Origin: Bradyrhizobium tropiciagri
GTDB lineage: Bacteria > Pseudomonadota > Alphaproteobacteria > Rhizobiales > Xanthobacteraceae
NCBI RefSeq assembly: GCF_001189845.1
Contig: NZ_LFLZ01000029.1
Location: forward strand, 1-64,000
Direction of reading: 5' to 3'
Length of the DNA: 64,000 bases
The position numbers and the translations under genes are program-made. Below the pieces are notes generated by a model, which saw only the letters and a list, made by a program, of their open reading frames with translations, searched no databases and had not been told where the DNA came from. Shown here in pieces: positions 35,144 through 44,600 of this stretch. The first letter of the stretch is position 1, and the number at the start of each line of letters is the position of its first letter.

Positions 35144-36196
35144 ATGCCGATCGTCCAGGCCGACCGTCTCACGCGCATCGGCGCGGCGCTGCTGAAGGGC
35201 GCCGGCGCATCGGAGGAGGAGGCGAGCGCCGTCGCCTCCGGCTGCGTCAATGCCAACCTCGCCGGCCATGACTCCCACGGCGTGATCGCGATCCCGACCT
35301 ATATCGACCGGATCAAGGCCGGCCACATCGTGCCCGGCGCGAAATGGACCGTCGTGCAGGAGACGCCGACCACGACCGTGATCGACGGTCATTGGGGGTT
35401 CGGCTTCCACGTCAACGCCAAGGCGATGGAGATGACCATCAACAAGGCGAAGACCGCCAATGTCGCGGCCTGCACTGTGTTCCGGCAGAGCCATGTCGGG
35501 CGCCTCGCGCATTATCCGATGATGGCGATGCGCGAGGGCATGATCGGGATCGCGGCCGCGGATTCCGGCCGCTCGCCGAAGCATGTCGCGCCGTTCGGCG
35601 GCCGCGAGGCCCGGCTCGGCACCAACCCGCTGTCGATTGCGGTGCCGTCCGATCTCGAGGCGCCGTTCTATCTCGACATGGCGACCTCGGCGGTTGCGGC
35701 GGGCAAGATCCAGCTCGCGGTGGCGCGCGGCGAGCAGATCCCGAAGGGCTGGATCATCGATGCCGAGGGGCGTGACACCACCGACCCCAGGGATTACCGC
35801 AAGGGCGGCGCGCTGCTGCCGCTCGGCGGCAGCGAAGGCTACAAGGGCTCGGGCCTTGCCGCGATGGTCGAGGTGCTGTGCGGTCTGTTGACCGGCCTCG
35901 GTTTCGGCGTCGAGCCGACCGGCCGTCACAATGACGGCTGCTTCATGGCGGTGTTCAACGTCGCCGCGTTCCGCCCGCTCAAGGATTTCAGACGCGAAGT
36001 CGCCGACTTCGCCCGCTATCTGAAATCGACGCCGCCCTCGGAAGGCAGCCGCGGCGTGTTCTATCCGGGCGAGATCGAACATCTGCGCGAAGCCGAGCGG
36101 CGCAAGAACGGCATCGAGATCGAGGATGCGACCTGGGACAAGCTGAAGGCGCTCGCCGCCGACTACAAGCTGACCGACCAGCTCGATCTTCGCTGA
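35144..36196 (+). CDS. Malate/L-lactate dehydrogenase-family (Ldh2) oxidoreductase
   Basis: 350 residues after a GAGGAAAATCCC ribosome-binding site. Family features: ANLAGHDSHGVIAIPTYIDRI (catalytic His in the SHG motif), TVFRQSHVGRLAHYPMMA, GTNPLSIAVPS, FYLDMATSAVAAGKI and LPLGGSEGYKGSGLAAMVEVLCGLLTG. These enzymes reduce 2-oxoacids with NAD(P)H and include ureidoglycolate, malate and sulfolactate dehydrogenases; the substrate is not decided. It is the first gene of an apparent operon with the monooxygenase and the FAH hydrolase. Confidence 0.9.
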   Translation: MPIVQADRLTRIGAALLKGAGASEEEASAVASGCVNANLAGHDSHGVIAIPTYIDRIKAGHIVPGAKWTVVQETPTTTVIDGHWGFGFHVNAKAMEMTINKAKTANVAACTVFRQSHVGRLAHYPMMAMREGMIGIAAADSGRSPKHVAPFGGREARLGTNPLSIAVPSDLEAPFYLDMATSAVAAGKIQLAVARGEQIPKGWIIDAEGRDTTDPRDYRKGGALLPLGGSEGYKGSGLAAMVEVLCGLLTGLGFGVEPTGRHNDGCFMAVFNVAAFRPLKDFRREVADFARYLKSTPPSEGSRGVFYPGEIEHLREAERRKNGIEIEDATWDKLKALAADYKLTDQLDLR

Positions 36197-36220
36197 ACCA
36201 TCCGAGCACAGGAGAACGAC

Positions 36221-37584
36221 ATGACACGGCAAATGGCGCTGGTTGGCTTTTTGCAGGCGCAGAACTGCACCAACCTGCCGAGCTCCTGGCGCCACCCGGA
36301 GTCGCGCGATGACTCAATGTCCGCGGATTACTACCAGGAGATCGCGCGCATCCTGGAGCGCGGCAAGTTCCACATGGCGTTCTTCGACGATCGCCTCGCA
36401 ATGCCCGACCGCTACGGCAACGATCACGCCCACACCGTCGAATACGGCATCCGCTGCGTGAAGATGGACCCGATCGTGGTGCTGACCACGATGGGCATGG
36501 TGACCACCAAGCTGGGCCTCGCCTCGACCGCGTCCACCACCTATTTCGAGCCGTTCGACGTCGCCCGCCGCTTTGCGACGCTCGACCTGATGACGAACGG
36601 CCGCGCCGCCTGGAACGTGGTGACCTCGGTCAATGACGGCGAAGCGCTCAACATGGGCCGCGAGCAGCATCTCGAGCACGATCTCCGCTACGACCGTGCC
36701 GACGAGTTCATGGAGGTGGTGCTCGGCCACTGGGACGCCTGGGAAGACGGCTCGCTGGTGATCGACAAGACAAGCGGCCGCTTCGCCGATCCGAGCAAGG
36801 TGAAGCGGCTCGACCACAAGGGACAGTTCTTTACCTCGCGCGGCCCGTTCACGGTGCCGCGCTCGGCGCAAGGCCATCCCGTTGTGATCCAGGCCGGCGC
36901 ATCCGGCCGCGGCCAGCGTTTTGCCGGCCGCTGGGGCGAGGTGATCTTCACCGCGGCGCGCAACCTCGCCAATGCCAAGCAGGGCTATGACGCGATCCGG
37001 GGCGAAGCCGCCAAGGCCGGCCGCGATCCCGACCAGATGTTCCTCTGCAACCTGATCACGCCGGTCACCGGCGCGACCAAGGCCGAGGCCGAGGACCGGA
37101 TGGCGGTGATCCAGAAGCTGCCGCTCGAGATCGACGCGCTGTCGCTGCTCGCCGAAGGCCTCAACTTCGATTTCGGCGCCAAGGGGATCGACGAGCCGCT
37201 CACGACAGAGGAGCTGCAGGGCATGCAAGGCATGCTCGGCATCCGCGACGGCGTGCTGCGCACCTCCGGCAAGACCAATCCGTCGACCCGCGACTTCATC
37301 ACCTTCTCCGGCCGCGGCCAGGTGCAGGACGCGATGGTCGGCGGCCCGAAGGAGATCGCCGACCGGCTGGAGGAAATGTTCGTCAATCGCGGCTGCGACG
37401 GCTTCGTCGTCGCGGCGAGCTATGTGCCCGGCTCCTACGCCACTTCGTCAATCACGTGGTGCCGGAGCTGCAGAAGCGCGGGCTATTCCATAAGGACTAT
37501 GCCGGCACGACGCTGCGGGAAAATCTCGGGCTGAAGCGTCCGGCTGCCGGCGCCTGGAAGACCCGCGCGCAGGCTGCTGAATAG
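36221..37584 (+). pseudogene. FMN-dependent monooxygenase, NtaA/SnaA/DszA family, frameshifted near 37442
   Basis: The start at 36221 follows GGAGAACGAC, 25 bases after the dehydrogenase stop. The luciferase-like barrel is clear: ERGKFHMAFFDDRLAMPDR, STASTTYFEPFDVARRFATLD, LMTNGRAAWNVVTS, GHPVVIQAGASGRGQRFAGR and GRGQVQDAMVGGPKEIADRL. The frame fails after VPGSYA; the other frame continues DFVNHVVPELQKRGLFHKDY to stop at 37584. One missing base gives 454 residues, normal for the family. Such enzymes oxidise nitrilotriacetate, EDTA, pristinamycin or organosulfur compounds using FMNH2 from a reductase; no reductase is nearby. Confidence 0.88.
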
Positions 37585-37596
37585 AGGGACATCATC

Positions 37597-38394
37597 ATGC
37601 GCTGGCTGAAATTCACCGCCGCAGGCAATACCGCAAGCACCGCTTCTTGGGGTCTCGTCGAGGGCGACATTGTCACCACCGTCAACGGCGATCCGTTCGG
37701 CGAATGGAGCAAGACCGCGAAGACCCACGCCTTGAAGGACGTCAAGATCGAGCTGCCGCTGATCCCGCGCACCTTCTACTGCGTCGGGCTGAACTATCTG
37801 AAACACCTCAAGGAAGCCGCCGATAAGGCCGGCACGGTGCCGAACGTGCCCGATCGGCCCGAGATCGGCTACCGCGCGCAGAACGCGCTGATCGCCCATG
37901 ACGAGGATGTCGTGATCCCGGCATGCGCGACCGAGAAGATCCATTACGAGGGCGAGCTCGTCGTCGTGATCGGCAAGACCGCCAAGCACCTGACCGAAGC
38001 CAACGCGATGGACTGCGTGTTCGGCTGCACGATCGGCAACGACGTCTCCGAACGCAGCTGGCAGAAGGCCGACCGCGGGCTGTGGCGTGCCAAGAACGCC
38101 GACACCTTCAAGCCGATGGGGCCATGGATCGAGACCGACGTCGATCTCGACCGGATGGAGACCGCGATCCGCGTCAACGGCAAGGAGACCGGCCGCTTCC
38201 GCACCAACGAGATGATCTTCGGCATCGTGCCCTTCCTGGTCGAGCTGACCAAATACTTCACACTGTCGCCCGGCGATGTGATCTGGATGGGCACTGACGG
38301 CGCCTCGCCGGATTTGAAGGACGGCGACGTGGTGGAGATCGACATCACCGGCATCGGGACATTGCGCAACAGGTTCGTGAACGAGAAGGTGTGA
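37597..38394 (+). CDS. Fumarylacetoacetate hydrolase family protein
   Basis: 265 residues, 13 bases after the monooxygenase. FAH-fold features: FYCVGLNYLKHLKEAADKAG, the metal ligands in KIHYEGELVVVIGK (Glu pair), FGCTIGNDVSERSWQKAD (Asp) and SPGDVIWMGTDG. These enzymes hydrolyse C-C bonds in ring-fission acylpyruvates, or decarboxylate/isomerise them. With the 2-oxoacid dehydrogenase and monooxygenase it forms a probable degradation operon. Confidence 0.92.
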   Translation: MRWLKFTAAGNTASTASWGLVEGDIVTTVNGDPFGEWSKTAKTHALKDVKIELPLIPRTFYCVGLNYLKHLKEAADKAGTVPNVPDRPEIGYRAQNALIAHDEDVVIPACATEKIHYEGELVVVIGKTAKHLTEANAMDCVFGCTIGNDVSERSWQKADRGLWRAKNADTFKPMGPWIETDVDLDRMETAIRVNGKETGRFRTNEMIFGIVPFLVELTKYFTLSPGDVIWMGTDGASPDLKDGDVVEIDITGIGTLRNRFVNEKV

Positions 38395-38446
38395 GGCGGG
38401 TAGCTCGACCTCCCCGCTGTTGTCGGCACGCGTGCCTCGTCCTCGG

Positions 38447-38570
38447 TGTCGTCCTGGCGAAAGCCAGGACCCATAACCACGGGGTTGTGTTGTTGAAGCG
38501 CGCTGTGGCCACGGCGTCGCGCAATAATTCACATTCGTGGTAATGGGTCCCGGCCTTCGCCGGGACGACA
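38447..38570. repeat. Palindromic repeat (family A)
   Basis: Ends are TGTCGTCCTGGCGAAAGCCA...GGACCCATAA and the reverse TAATGGGTCCCGGCCTTCGCCGGGACGACA. Each arm contains its own small hairpin (CTGGCGAAAGCCAG; CCGGCCTTCGCCGG). It sits downstream of the FAH gene. Confidence 0.75.
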
Positions 38571-38608
38571 TTGAGTTTTTTTTCGAATCACTCGCCAAAC
38601 AACGCGGT

Positions 38609-38711
38609 GTCATCACCCGCGAAAGCGGGTGATCCAGTATTCCAGAGACGTCCGTGCTTGAGCGGAGAGGCCGCGGCGTACTGGATCGCCCGATCGAGCC
38701 GGGCGATGACA
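38609..38711. repeat. Palindromic repeat (family B)
   Basis: TGTCATCACCCGCGAAAGCGGGTGATCCAGTA with the inverted end TACTGGATCGCCCGATCGAGCCGGGCGATGACA. The CATCACCCGC-GAAA-GCGGGTGAT hairpin is inside the left arm. A half copy lies at 53201-53262. Confidence 0.75.
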
Positions 38712-38755
38712 GTTGAAGATGGGGATACAGCTTCGCGTTCTTGACCGCAGCGCCC

Positions 38756-39676
38756 TCACCGCACCGCCCCCGGCCTGCTCTTCACGTGATCGATGAAGGC
38801 GCGCAGCTTCGGCATGATTTGGCGGTGGCCGGGATAGTAGAGAAACACGCCCGGCGTCGTCGGCGCGAATGGCTCCAGCACGCGGACGAGCTTCTTCTCC
38901 CTCACGGCGCCGGTGACGAGCGGCGCGGGCACCTGCGCCAATCCGACACCTTCGATCGCCGCACCGACCAGCGTCGGGAAATCATGGCCGATGAAGGATC
39001 CCGATACGGAAAGCTCGATCGAACGGCCGTTGTCGTTCAGCGACCATGGCGCCAGCCCGCCGTTCGATCGCCGCAGCCGCAGGCAGGCGTGATCGCGCAG
39101 ATCGTCCGGACGCTTCGGCCGGCCGCGGCGCGCGAGATAGTCCGGGCTGCCGACGATGGCGAAAGGAAACGGCTTGGTCAGGCGCACCGCGACCATGTCG
39201 GGGTTGATGAATTGGCCCATCCGGATGCCGGCATCGAAGCCGCCGGCGGCGAGGTCGACCAACTCCTCGCTGGCGGCGAGCTCGACTTCAATCTCGGGAT
39301 AGGCCTTGCAGAATGAGGCGATCAGCGGCTCGAGCAGGATCGGCACCACCGAGCGCGGCACGGTGAGCCGCAGCAGCCCGGCCGGCTTCTGCCCGAGTTC
39401 GCGCGCGGCGCCGCTTGCGGCCACCAGTTCCTCGAACGCGGGCCTTGCGCGCGCCAGGAAGCGTTCGCCGGCTTCGGTGAGGCCGACGCTGCGGGTGGTG
39501 CGGATGAACAGCACGGCGCCGAGGCGCGCCTCGAGCGCGCGCACCGCCTGGCTGATCGCCGACGGTGTGACCGCGAGCTCGGTCGCCGCACGGCGAAAGC
39601 TGCGATGCTGGGCGACGCTGAGGAACGCCTCCACGCCGTCGAGCGCCCCCTGCCGGACTGTGAAGTTCTGCTTCAT
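38756..39676 (-). CDS. LysR-family transcriptional regulator
   Basis: 306 residues. The N-terminal winged helix is residues 10-70 (EAFLSVAQHRSFRRAATELAVTPSAISQAVRALEARLGAVLFIRT), followed by the effector domain from LLRLTVPRSVVPILLEPLI. The subfamily with MKQNFTVRQGALDGVEAF at the N-terminus is frequent in rhizobia. It points toward the repeat region and is divergent from the small exported protein at 39800 (123 bases). Target genes cannot be told from sequence. Confidence 0.9.
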   Translation of the reverse strand: MKQNFTVRQGALDGVEAFLSVAQHRSFRRAATELAVTPSAISQAVRALEARLGAVLFIRTTRSVGLTEAGERFLARARPAFEELVAASGAARELGQKPAGLLRLTVPRSVVPILLEPLIASFCKAYPEIEVELAASEELVDLAAGGFDAGIRMGQFINPDMVAVRLTKPFPFAIVGSPDYLARRGRPKRPDDLRDHACLRLRRSNGGLAPWSLNDNGRSIELSVSGSFIGHDFPTLVGAAIEGVGLAQVPAPLVTGAVREKKLVRVLEPFAPTTPGVFLYYPGHRQIMPKLRAFIDHVKSRPGAVR

Positions 39677-39799
39677 GGCCCGTCAACATTATCGCGAATA
39701 GTCGCCCACGGAAAGCCGCCCTAGATCGGAAGCGACAGCGCGACGCGCGCTGATCGACGCAACATCACGACGTCAGCCGTGAACGGAGACCTGCGACCG

Positions 39800-40219
39800 A
39801 TGAAAACGATCCGTCACACAATCCTCGCCCTCACCCTCACTTTGACAGGCGCCACCACCATGACCGCTCCCTCCCCTGCCCAAGCCCAAGCTCAAGGACA
39901 AGCTCAAGCCATCCACACGATAACCACCGGCGTGATCGTCATCCTGACCGTCAAGGCGGACGTCACCCGCGAACAGGTGATGGCCGTGATGCCGGATGAA
40001 ATCCGCCAGACCGTGCAGCTCTATCTCAATGGCAAGGTGCGCGAATGGTATTCGCGGGCCGACGGGCGCGGCGTCGTCTTTTTGCTCGACGCGAAGGACA
40101 CCGCCGAGGCGCACACGATCATGGAAGGCCTGCCGCTGTCCAAGCTTGACATCATGGACCACGACTACATCGCGGTCGGCCCGCTGCTGCCGCTCCGCCT
40201 GCTGGTCGGCAAGTCCTGA
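39800..40219 (+). CDS. Small exported protein, muconolactone-isomerase-like fold
   Basis: 139 residues. A signal-like N-terminus (MKTIRHTILALTLTLTGATT, cleavage near AQA) and a Gln/Ala stretch precede a single alpha+beta domain: VIVILTVKADVTREQVMAVMP, YLNGKVREWYSRADGRGVVFLLDAKDTAEAHTIMEGLPLSK. This layout is the ferredoxin-like fold of muconolactone isomerase/YciI relatives. The catalytic residues are not evident, so the role is unknown. The start at 39800 is chosen for the signal; it is divergent from the LysR. Confidence 0.7.
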   Translation: MKTIRHTILALTLTLTGATTMTAPSPAQAQAQGQAQAIHTITTGVIVILTVKADVTREQVMAVMPDEIRQTVQLYLNGKVREWYSRADGRGVVFLLDAKDTAEAHTIMEGLPLSKLDIMDHDYIAVGPLLPLRLLVGKS

Positions 40220-40290
40220 GCGCAAGCCGAGGCCGAACCCGATCGACGGGTTCGGCCTTGCGACCACATCGACAACAGAGGATGCCGGCC

Positions 40291-40797
40291 GTGCCAATCA
40301 GTCTCAACATTCCATTCCTGCTCAGCGTCGCCGGAGCATTTCTGACGAGTGCCGTGGTGGCCGCCACCTATGTCTGGCCGGCGCTCCGCGCGCTGCCGCG
40401 CCATGAGGCGCTCCGGCTTCTCGCCGCTTTCCATGCCTTCCGGTTTCTCGGGATGAACTTCCTGGTCACAGGCTTCGTGTCGCCGCAGGTGAACCCGGTG
40501 TTTGCCGGCGCGGTCGGCTGGGGCGATCTGACCGCCGCTGTTCTCGCGCTGCTCGCGATGGCGGCGCTGTCGTGGCGCTGGCCGATCGCCCTTCCGATCG
40601 TCTGGCTGTTCAACATCTGGGGCACGCTGGATCTTCTCAACGCTTATTACATGGGCGCGACGAAGAACGCGGATCCCGGCCTGTTCGGCGCCGGCATCTA
40701 CATTCCGGCGCTGTATGTGCCGTTGCTGCTGGTGAGCCACGTGATGATATTCATGCTGCTGATGCGGGCCAAGAAGGCAGAAGTCGCAGAAGCGTAG
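40291..40797 (+). CDS. Small integral membrane protein
   Basis: 168 residues from the GTG at 40291 (AGAGG nine bases upstream); an ATG at 40282 is in frame but lies directly on the ribosome-binding site. It has four hydrophobic helices (FLLSVAGAFLTSAVVAATYVW, GDLTAAVLALLAMAAL, WPIALPIVWLFNIWG, ALYVPLLLVSHVMIFMLLM). Looks like the small DUF-type four-helix proteins of rhizobia; no function known. Its stop codon TAG lies inside the first base pairs of the repeat at 40794. Confidence 0.75.
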   Translation: MPISLNIPFLLSVAGAFLTSAVVAATYVWPALRALPRHEALRLLAAFHAFRFLGMNFLVTGFVSPQVNPVFAGAVGWGDLTAAVLALLAMAALSWRWPIALPIVWLFNIWGTLDLLNAYYMGATKNADPGLFGAGIYIPALYVPLLLVSHVMIFMLLMRAKKAEVAEA

Positions 40798-40876
40798 GAT
40801 GGGTAGAGCGAAGCGAAACCCATCAAGTCGAACCCGCGGCACGATGATGGGTATCGCTGCGCTCCACCCATCCTAC
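40794..40876. repeat. Palindromic repeat (family C, GTAGGATGGGT type)
   Basis: Ends GTAGGATGGGTAGAGC...AAACCCATC and inverted GATGGGTATCGCTGCGCTCCACCCATCCTAC. The first TAG of the repeat is the stop codon of the membrane protein, so the element borders or replaced the original 3' end. Confidence 0.85.
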
Positions 40877-40888
40877 AGGCCACTTCGA

Positions 40889-40996
40889 CCCGTCATCCTG
40901 AGGTGCGAGCGGAGCGAGCCTCGAAGGATGCACGGCCCGGCTGGTGGCCGTTCGCCCTTCGAGACGGCCGCTTCGCGGCCTCCTCAGGGTGACGGG
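40889..40996. repeat. Palindromic repeat (family E, CCCGTCATCCTGAGG type)
   Basis: Left end CCCGTCATCCTGAGGTGCGAG, right end CCTCCTCAGGGTGACGGG. The same ends occur at 48193, 53285 and 61811. The core GCGAGCGGAGCGAGC followed by CTCGAAGGATGCACGGCC is shared by most copies. Confidence 0.85.
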
Positions 40997-41045
40997 ACTC
41001 GGAGTGCAGCACGCGGCTCCATCACCGCCATGATGTCGCGTGCGA

Positions 41046-41501
41046 TCAAAACGGTAGCGCCACGCCGGTCTTGATTTCTTTCAGGATCACATTGGTGCGG
41101 ACGTGGCGGATGCCGGGGATGCGGAACATGAACTCGTCGAGGAATTTGTTGTAGGCGTCCATGTCGCGCACCACGACGCGCAGATGGTAGTCGGCATCGC
41201 CTGTGGTCGCGAAGCATTCCAGCACCTCGCGACGCTGCATCACCCGCGCGACGAACTCGTCGACGAACTTCACGTCGTGCCGCTCCAGCGAGACGTGCAG
41301 GATCGCCGAGGTCGCAAAGCCCGCGCGCTCGCGCGCCACCAGCGCCGAATAGCCTGAAATAACGCCGGACTCTTCCAGCGCGCGGACCCGGCGCCAGCAC
41401 GCCGAGGTCGACATCCCGACAGTGTCGGCAAGTTGCTGGTTGGTGGCGCGGCCGTCCTTTTGCAGTTCGGCGAGAATTCGCTCGTCTTGCTCTTCGACCA
41501 T
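41046..41501 (-). CDS. Lrp/AsnC-family transcriptional regulator
   Basis: 151 residues from ATG 41501 (CGGAGGCGCCGAC upstream), the normal Lrp length; the longer frame from 41627 is rejected. The N-terminal HTH is EQDERILAELQKDGRATNQQLADTVGMSTSACWRRVRALEESGVI, and the C-terminal RAM domain spans about residues 65-150 (VEFMFR..., here DEFMFRIPGIRHVRTNVILKEIK). It is divergent from the indolepyruvate oxidoreductase, which it likely controls in response to aromatic or branched amino acids. Confidence 0.92.
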   Translation of the reverse strand: MVEEQDERILAELQKDGRATNQQLADTVGMSTSACWRRVRALEESGVISGYSALVARERAGFATSAILHVSLERHDVKFVDEFVARVMQRREVLECFATTGDADYHLRVVVRDMDAYNKFLDEFMFRIPGIRHVRTNVILKEIKTGVALPF

Positions 41502-41658
41502 GTCGGCGCCTCCGGTTTGGTAGATCTTACCACATTTTGCCAATTTCGGCAATTTTCTACCGAATCCAGGGCGCAGGGAGAATACATAGGTAAGACCTAC
41601 CAGGCCCACAGGCATAGCCTTGTCCAATCAGACATTTCGATTCCCGGAAAGGTCACTC

Positions 41659-44600
41659 ATGGGCCAGATGCCGCTGCTCGACGCCTACCAGCTGTCCGAG
41701 CGCTACAGCAGGGAGCGCGGCCGCGTCTTCCTCACCGGCACGCAGGCGATCGTGCGCATCGCGCTCGACCAGATCAGGCGCGACCGTGCGAGCGGACTCA
41801 ACACCGCGGGCTTCATCTCAGGCTATCGCGGCTCGCCGCTCGGCGGCGTCGATCTCGAACTGTGGAAGATCGGCGCGCTGCTGAAAGACAGCCGCATCGA
41901 ATTCCTGCCCGCCGTCAATGAGGACCTCGCCGCGACCGCCGTGCTCGGCTCGCAGCAGGTCGAGACGCAGAGGGACCGCGAGGTCGATGGCGTGTTCGGG
42001 CTGTGGTACGGCAAGGGCCCCGGCGTCGATCGCTCCGGCGATGCGCTGAAGCACGGCAACGCCTACGGCTCCTCGCCGTATGGCGGCGTGCTGGTCGTCG
42101 CCGGCGACGATCATGGCTGCGTGTCGTCCTCGATGCCGCACCAGTCCGATGTTGCGTTCATGAGCTGGTTCATGCCGACGCTGCATCCGGCCGATGTCGG
42201 CGAATATCTGGCGTTCGGCGAATACGGCTACGCGCTGAGCCGGTTCTCCGGCATGTGGGTCGGCTTCAAGGCGATCTCGGAGATCGTCGAGTCCGGCGCC
42301 TCGGTCGAGCTGCCCGCACCGCGCCGTTTCATACAGCCGGATTTCGTGCCGCCGCCGGGCGGCCTGCACTATCGCTGGCCGGATCTGCCGGGCCCGCAGA
42401 TCGAGGAACGGCTGGAGGCGAAGAAGCACGCGGTCTACGCGTTTGCAAAAGCCAATCCGATCGACCGCCGCATCTACGGCATCAAGGACGCGACCTACGG
42501 CATCGTCACCACCGGCAAGGCGCATCTCGATCTGATGGAGGCGCTGCGGCTGGTCGGGCTAGATGAGGCCGCATGCCGCCGCTTCGGCATCGACATCTAC
42601 AAGGTCGGCATGGTGTGGCCGCTGGCCCTGCACGACGCGATGGAGTTCGTGACCGGCAAGCGCGAGATCCTGGTGGTCGAGGAGAAGCGCGGCATCATCG
42701 AGAGCCAGTTCAAGGAATATTTCTACGACTATCCCGGCGCCAAGCCGGAGCGGATGGTCGGCAAGCATGATGAAACCGGCGCACGGCTGATCTCCTGGAC
42801 CGGCGAATTGTCGCCGCGGATGCTCGCCGACGTGCTGGCGCGGCGGCTCGATCCGATGTTTCCGGAGTTGCAGCTCGCCCGCCGCGTCGCGGCGCTGGTG
42901 CCGGAGCAGGACCGCATGATCGCGGTGCCGGGCGCGGCGCGCACGCCGTATTTCTGCTCGGGCTGCCCGCACAACACCTCGACGAAGGTGCCCGAGGGCT
43001 CCAAGGCGCTGGCCGGGATCGGCTGTCATTTCATGGCGAGCTGGATGGACCGCGAGACCTCGTCTCTGATCCAGATGGGCGGCGAGGGCGTCAACTGGGC
43101 GGCGTCGTCGAAATTCACCGGCAACAGTCACGTGTTTCAGAATCTCGGCGAAGGCACCTATTATCACTCCGGCTCGATGGCGATCCGGCAGGCGATCGCG
43201 GCGAAGGCCAACATCACCTACAAGATCCTGTTCAATGACGCGGTGGCGATGACCGGCGGCCAGCCGGTCGACGGCCCGGTCAGCGTGCACGCGATCGCCC
43301 ATAGCGTGCGCGCCGAAGGCGTGTCGCGGATCGCACTGGTGTCGGATGTGTCAGCGCATTTCTCGCCGGCCGACCTGCCGGTGGGCGTCACCATCCACGC
43401 GCGCGAGGAGATGGACGCCGTTCAGCGCGAGCTGCGCCAAATTCCCGGCGTCACCGTGCTGATCTATCAGCAGACCTGCGCCACCGAAAAGCGGCGGCGG
43501 CGCAAGCGCGGCACGATCAAGGATCCCGCGCGCTTTGCCTACATCAACGACCTCGTCTGCGAGGGCTGCGGCGACTGCTCGGTGGAATCCAATTGCCTCA
43601 GCGTCGAGCCGAAGGAGACGCCGTTCGGCCGCAAGCGCAAGATCAACCTCTCGACCTGCAACAAGGATTTTTCCTGCCTCAACGGCTTCTGCCCGAGCTT
43701 TGTCACCATCGAGGGCGGCAAGCGGCGGGCCAAGAGCGCAAGCGCGATCGATCCGCTGGCGCGCGCCGCCGCACTGCCGGCGCCGGAGTTCGCGACACTC
43801 GACAAGCCTTATGATCTCCTCGTCACCGGTGTCGGCGGCACCGGCGTCATCACGGTCGGCGCACTGATCGCGATGGCGGCGCATCTCGAGGGCCGCGGCG
43901 TGTCGGTGCTCGACTTCACCGGTTTCGCGCAGAAATTCGGCCCGGTGCTGAGCTATCTGCGGCTCGCGGCTACACCCGACGCGCTGCATCAGGTGCGGAT
44001 CGACCAGGGCGCAGCCGACGCGCTGATCGGCTGCGACCTCGTGGTGAGCTCGTCCGCTAAAGCCTCCGGCACCTACCGCAACGGCATGCGCGCAGCGGTC
44101 AACATCGCCGAGATGCCGACCGGCGACGTGGTGCGCTTCCGCGATGCCGACCTTGCCTCGCCCGTTCGCCTGCGCGCCATCGAGCGGGTGATCGGGCCGG
44201 GCAACCTCACCACCATCGACGCCAACGCGCTGGCCGAGCGGCTGCTCGGCGACAGCGTCTACGCCAATATCATGATGCTCGGCTTTGCCTGGCAGCAGGG
44301 CCTGGTGCCGGTGTCGCTGGACGCACTGACCCGCGCGATCGAACTGAACGGCGTCGCCATCGAGCGCAACAAGCAGGCGCTGGCCTGGGGCCGGCTCGCC
44401 TTTGCCGATCCGGACTTCCTGCCGAAGGCCGAGCACGCTGTCGTCAGCACGCCTGAGACACTGGAGCAGATGATCGCGCGCCGCGCCGACTTCCTCACCG
44501 GCTATCAGAACGCGGCCTATGCCGCGCGCTATCGCGCCACGGTCGAGCGCGTCCGCCGCGCCGAGGCCGCGCTCAGCAGTAACCGCGAAGACGGTGCGCC

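Noticed and set aside
34742..36295. Extension of the GGDEF/EAL frame to 36295
   Set aside because: The extra 500 codons lie antisense to a well-formed dehydrogenase gene and show no domain character.
40794..40996. CRISPR array
   Set aside because: Two different palindromes adjacent to each other, not regularly spaced direct repeats with unique spacers; no cas genes nearby.
41502..41627. Longer N-terminus for the Lrp regulator
   Set aside because: The HTH begins a few residues after ATG 41501, which has its own ribosome-binding site; the extra 42 codons overlap the divergent promoter.
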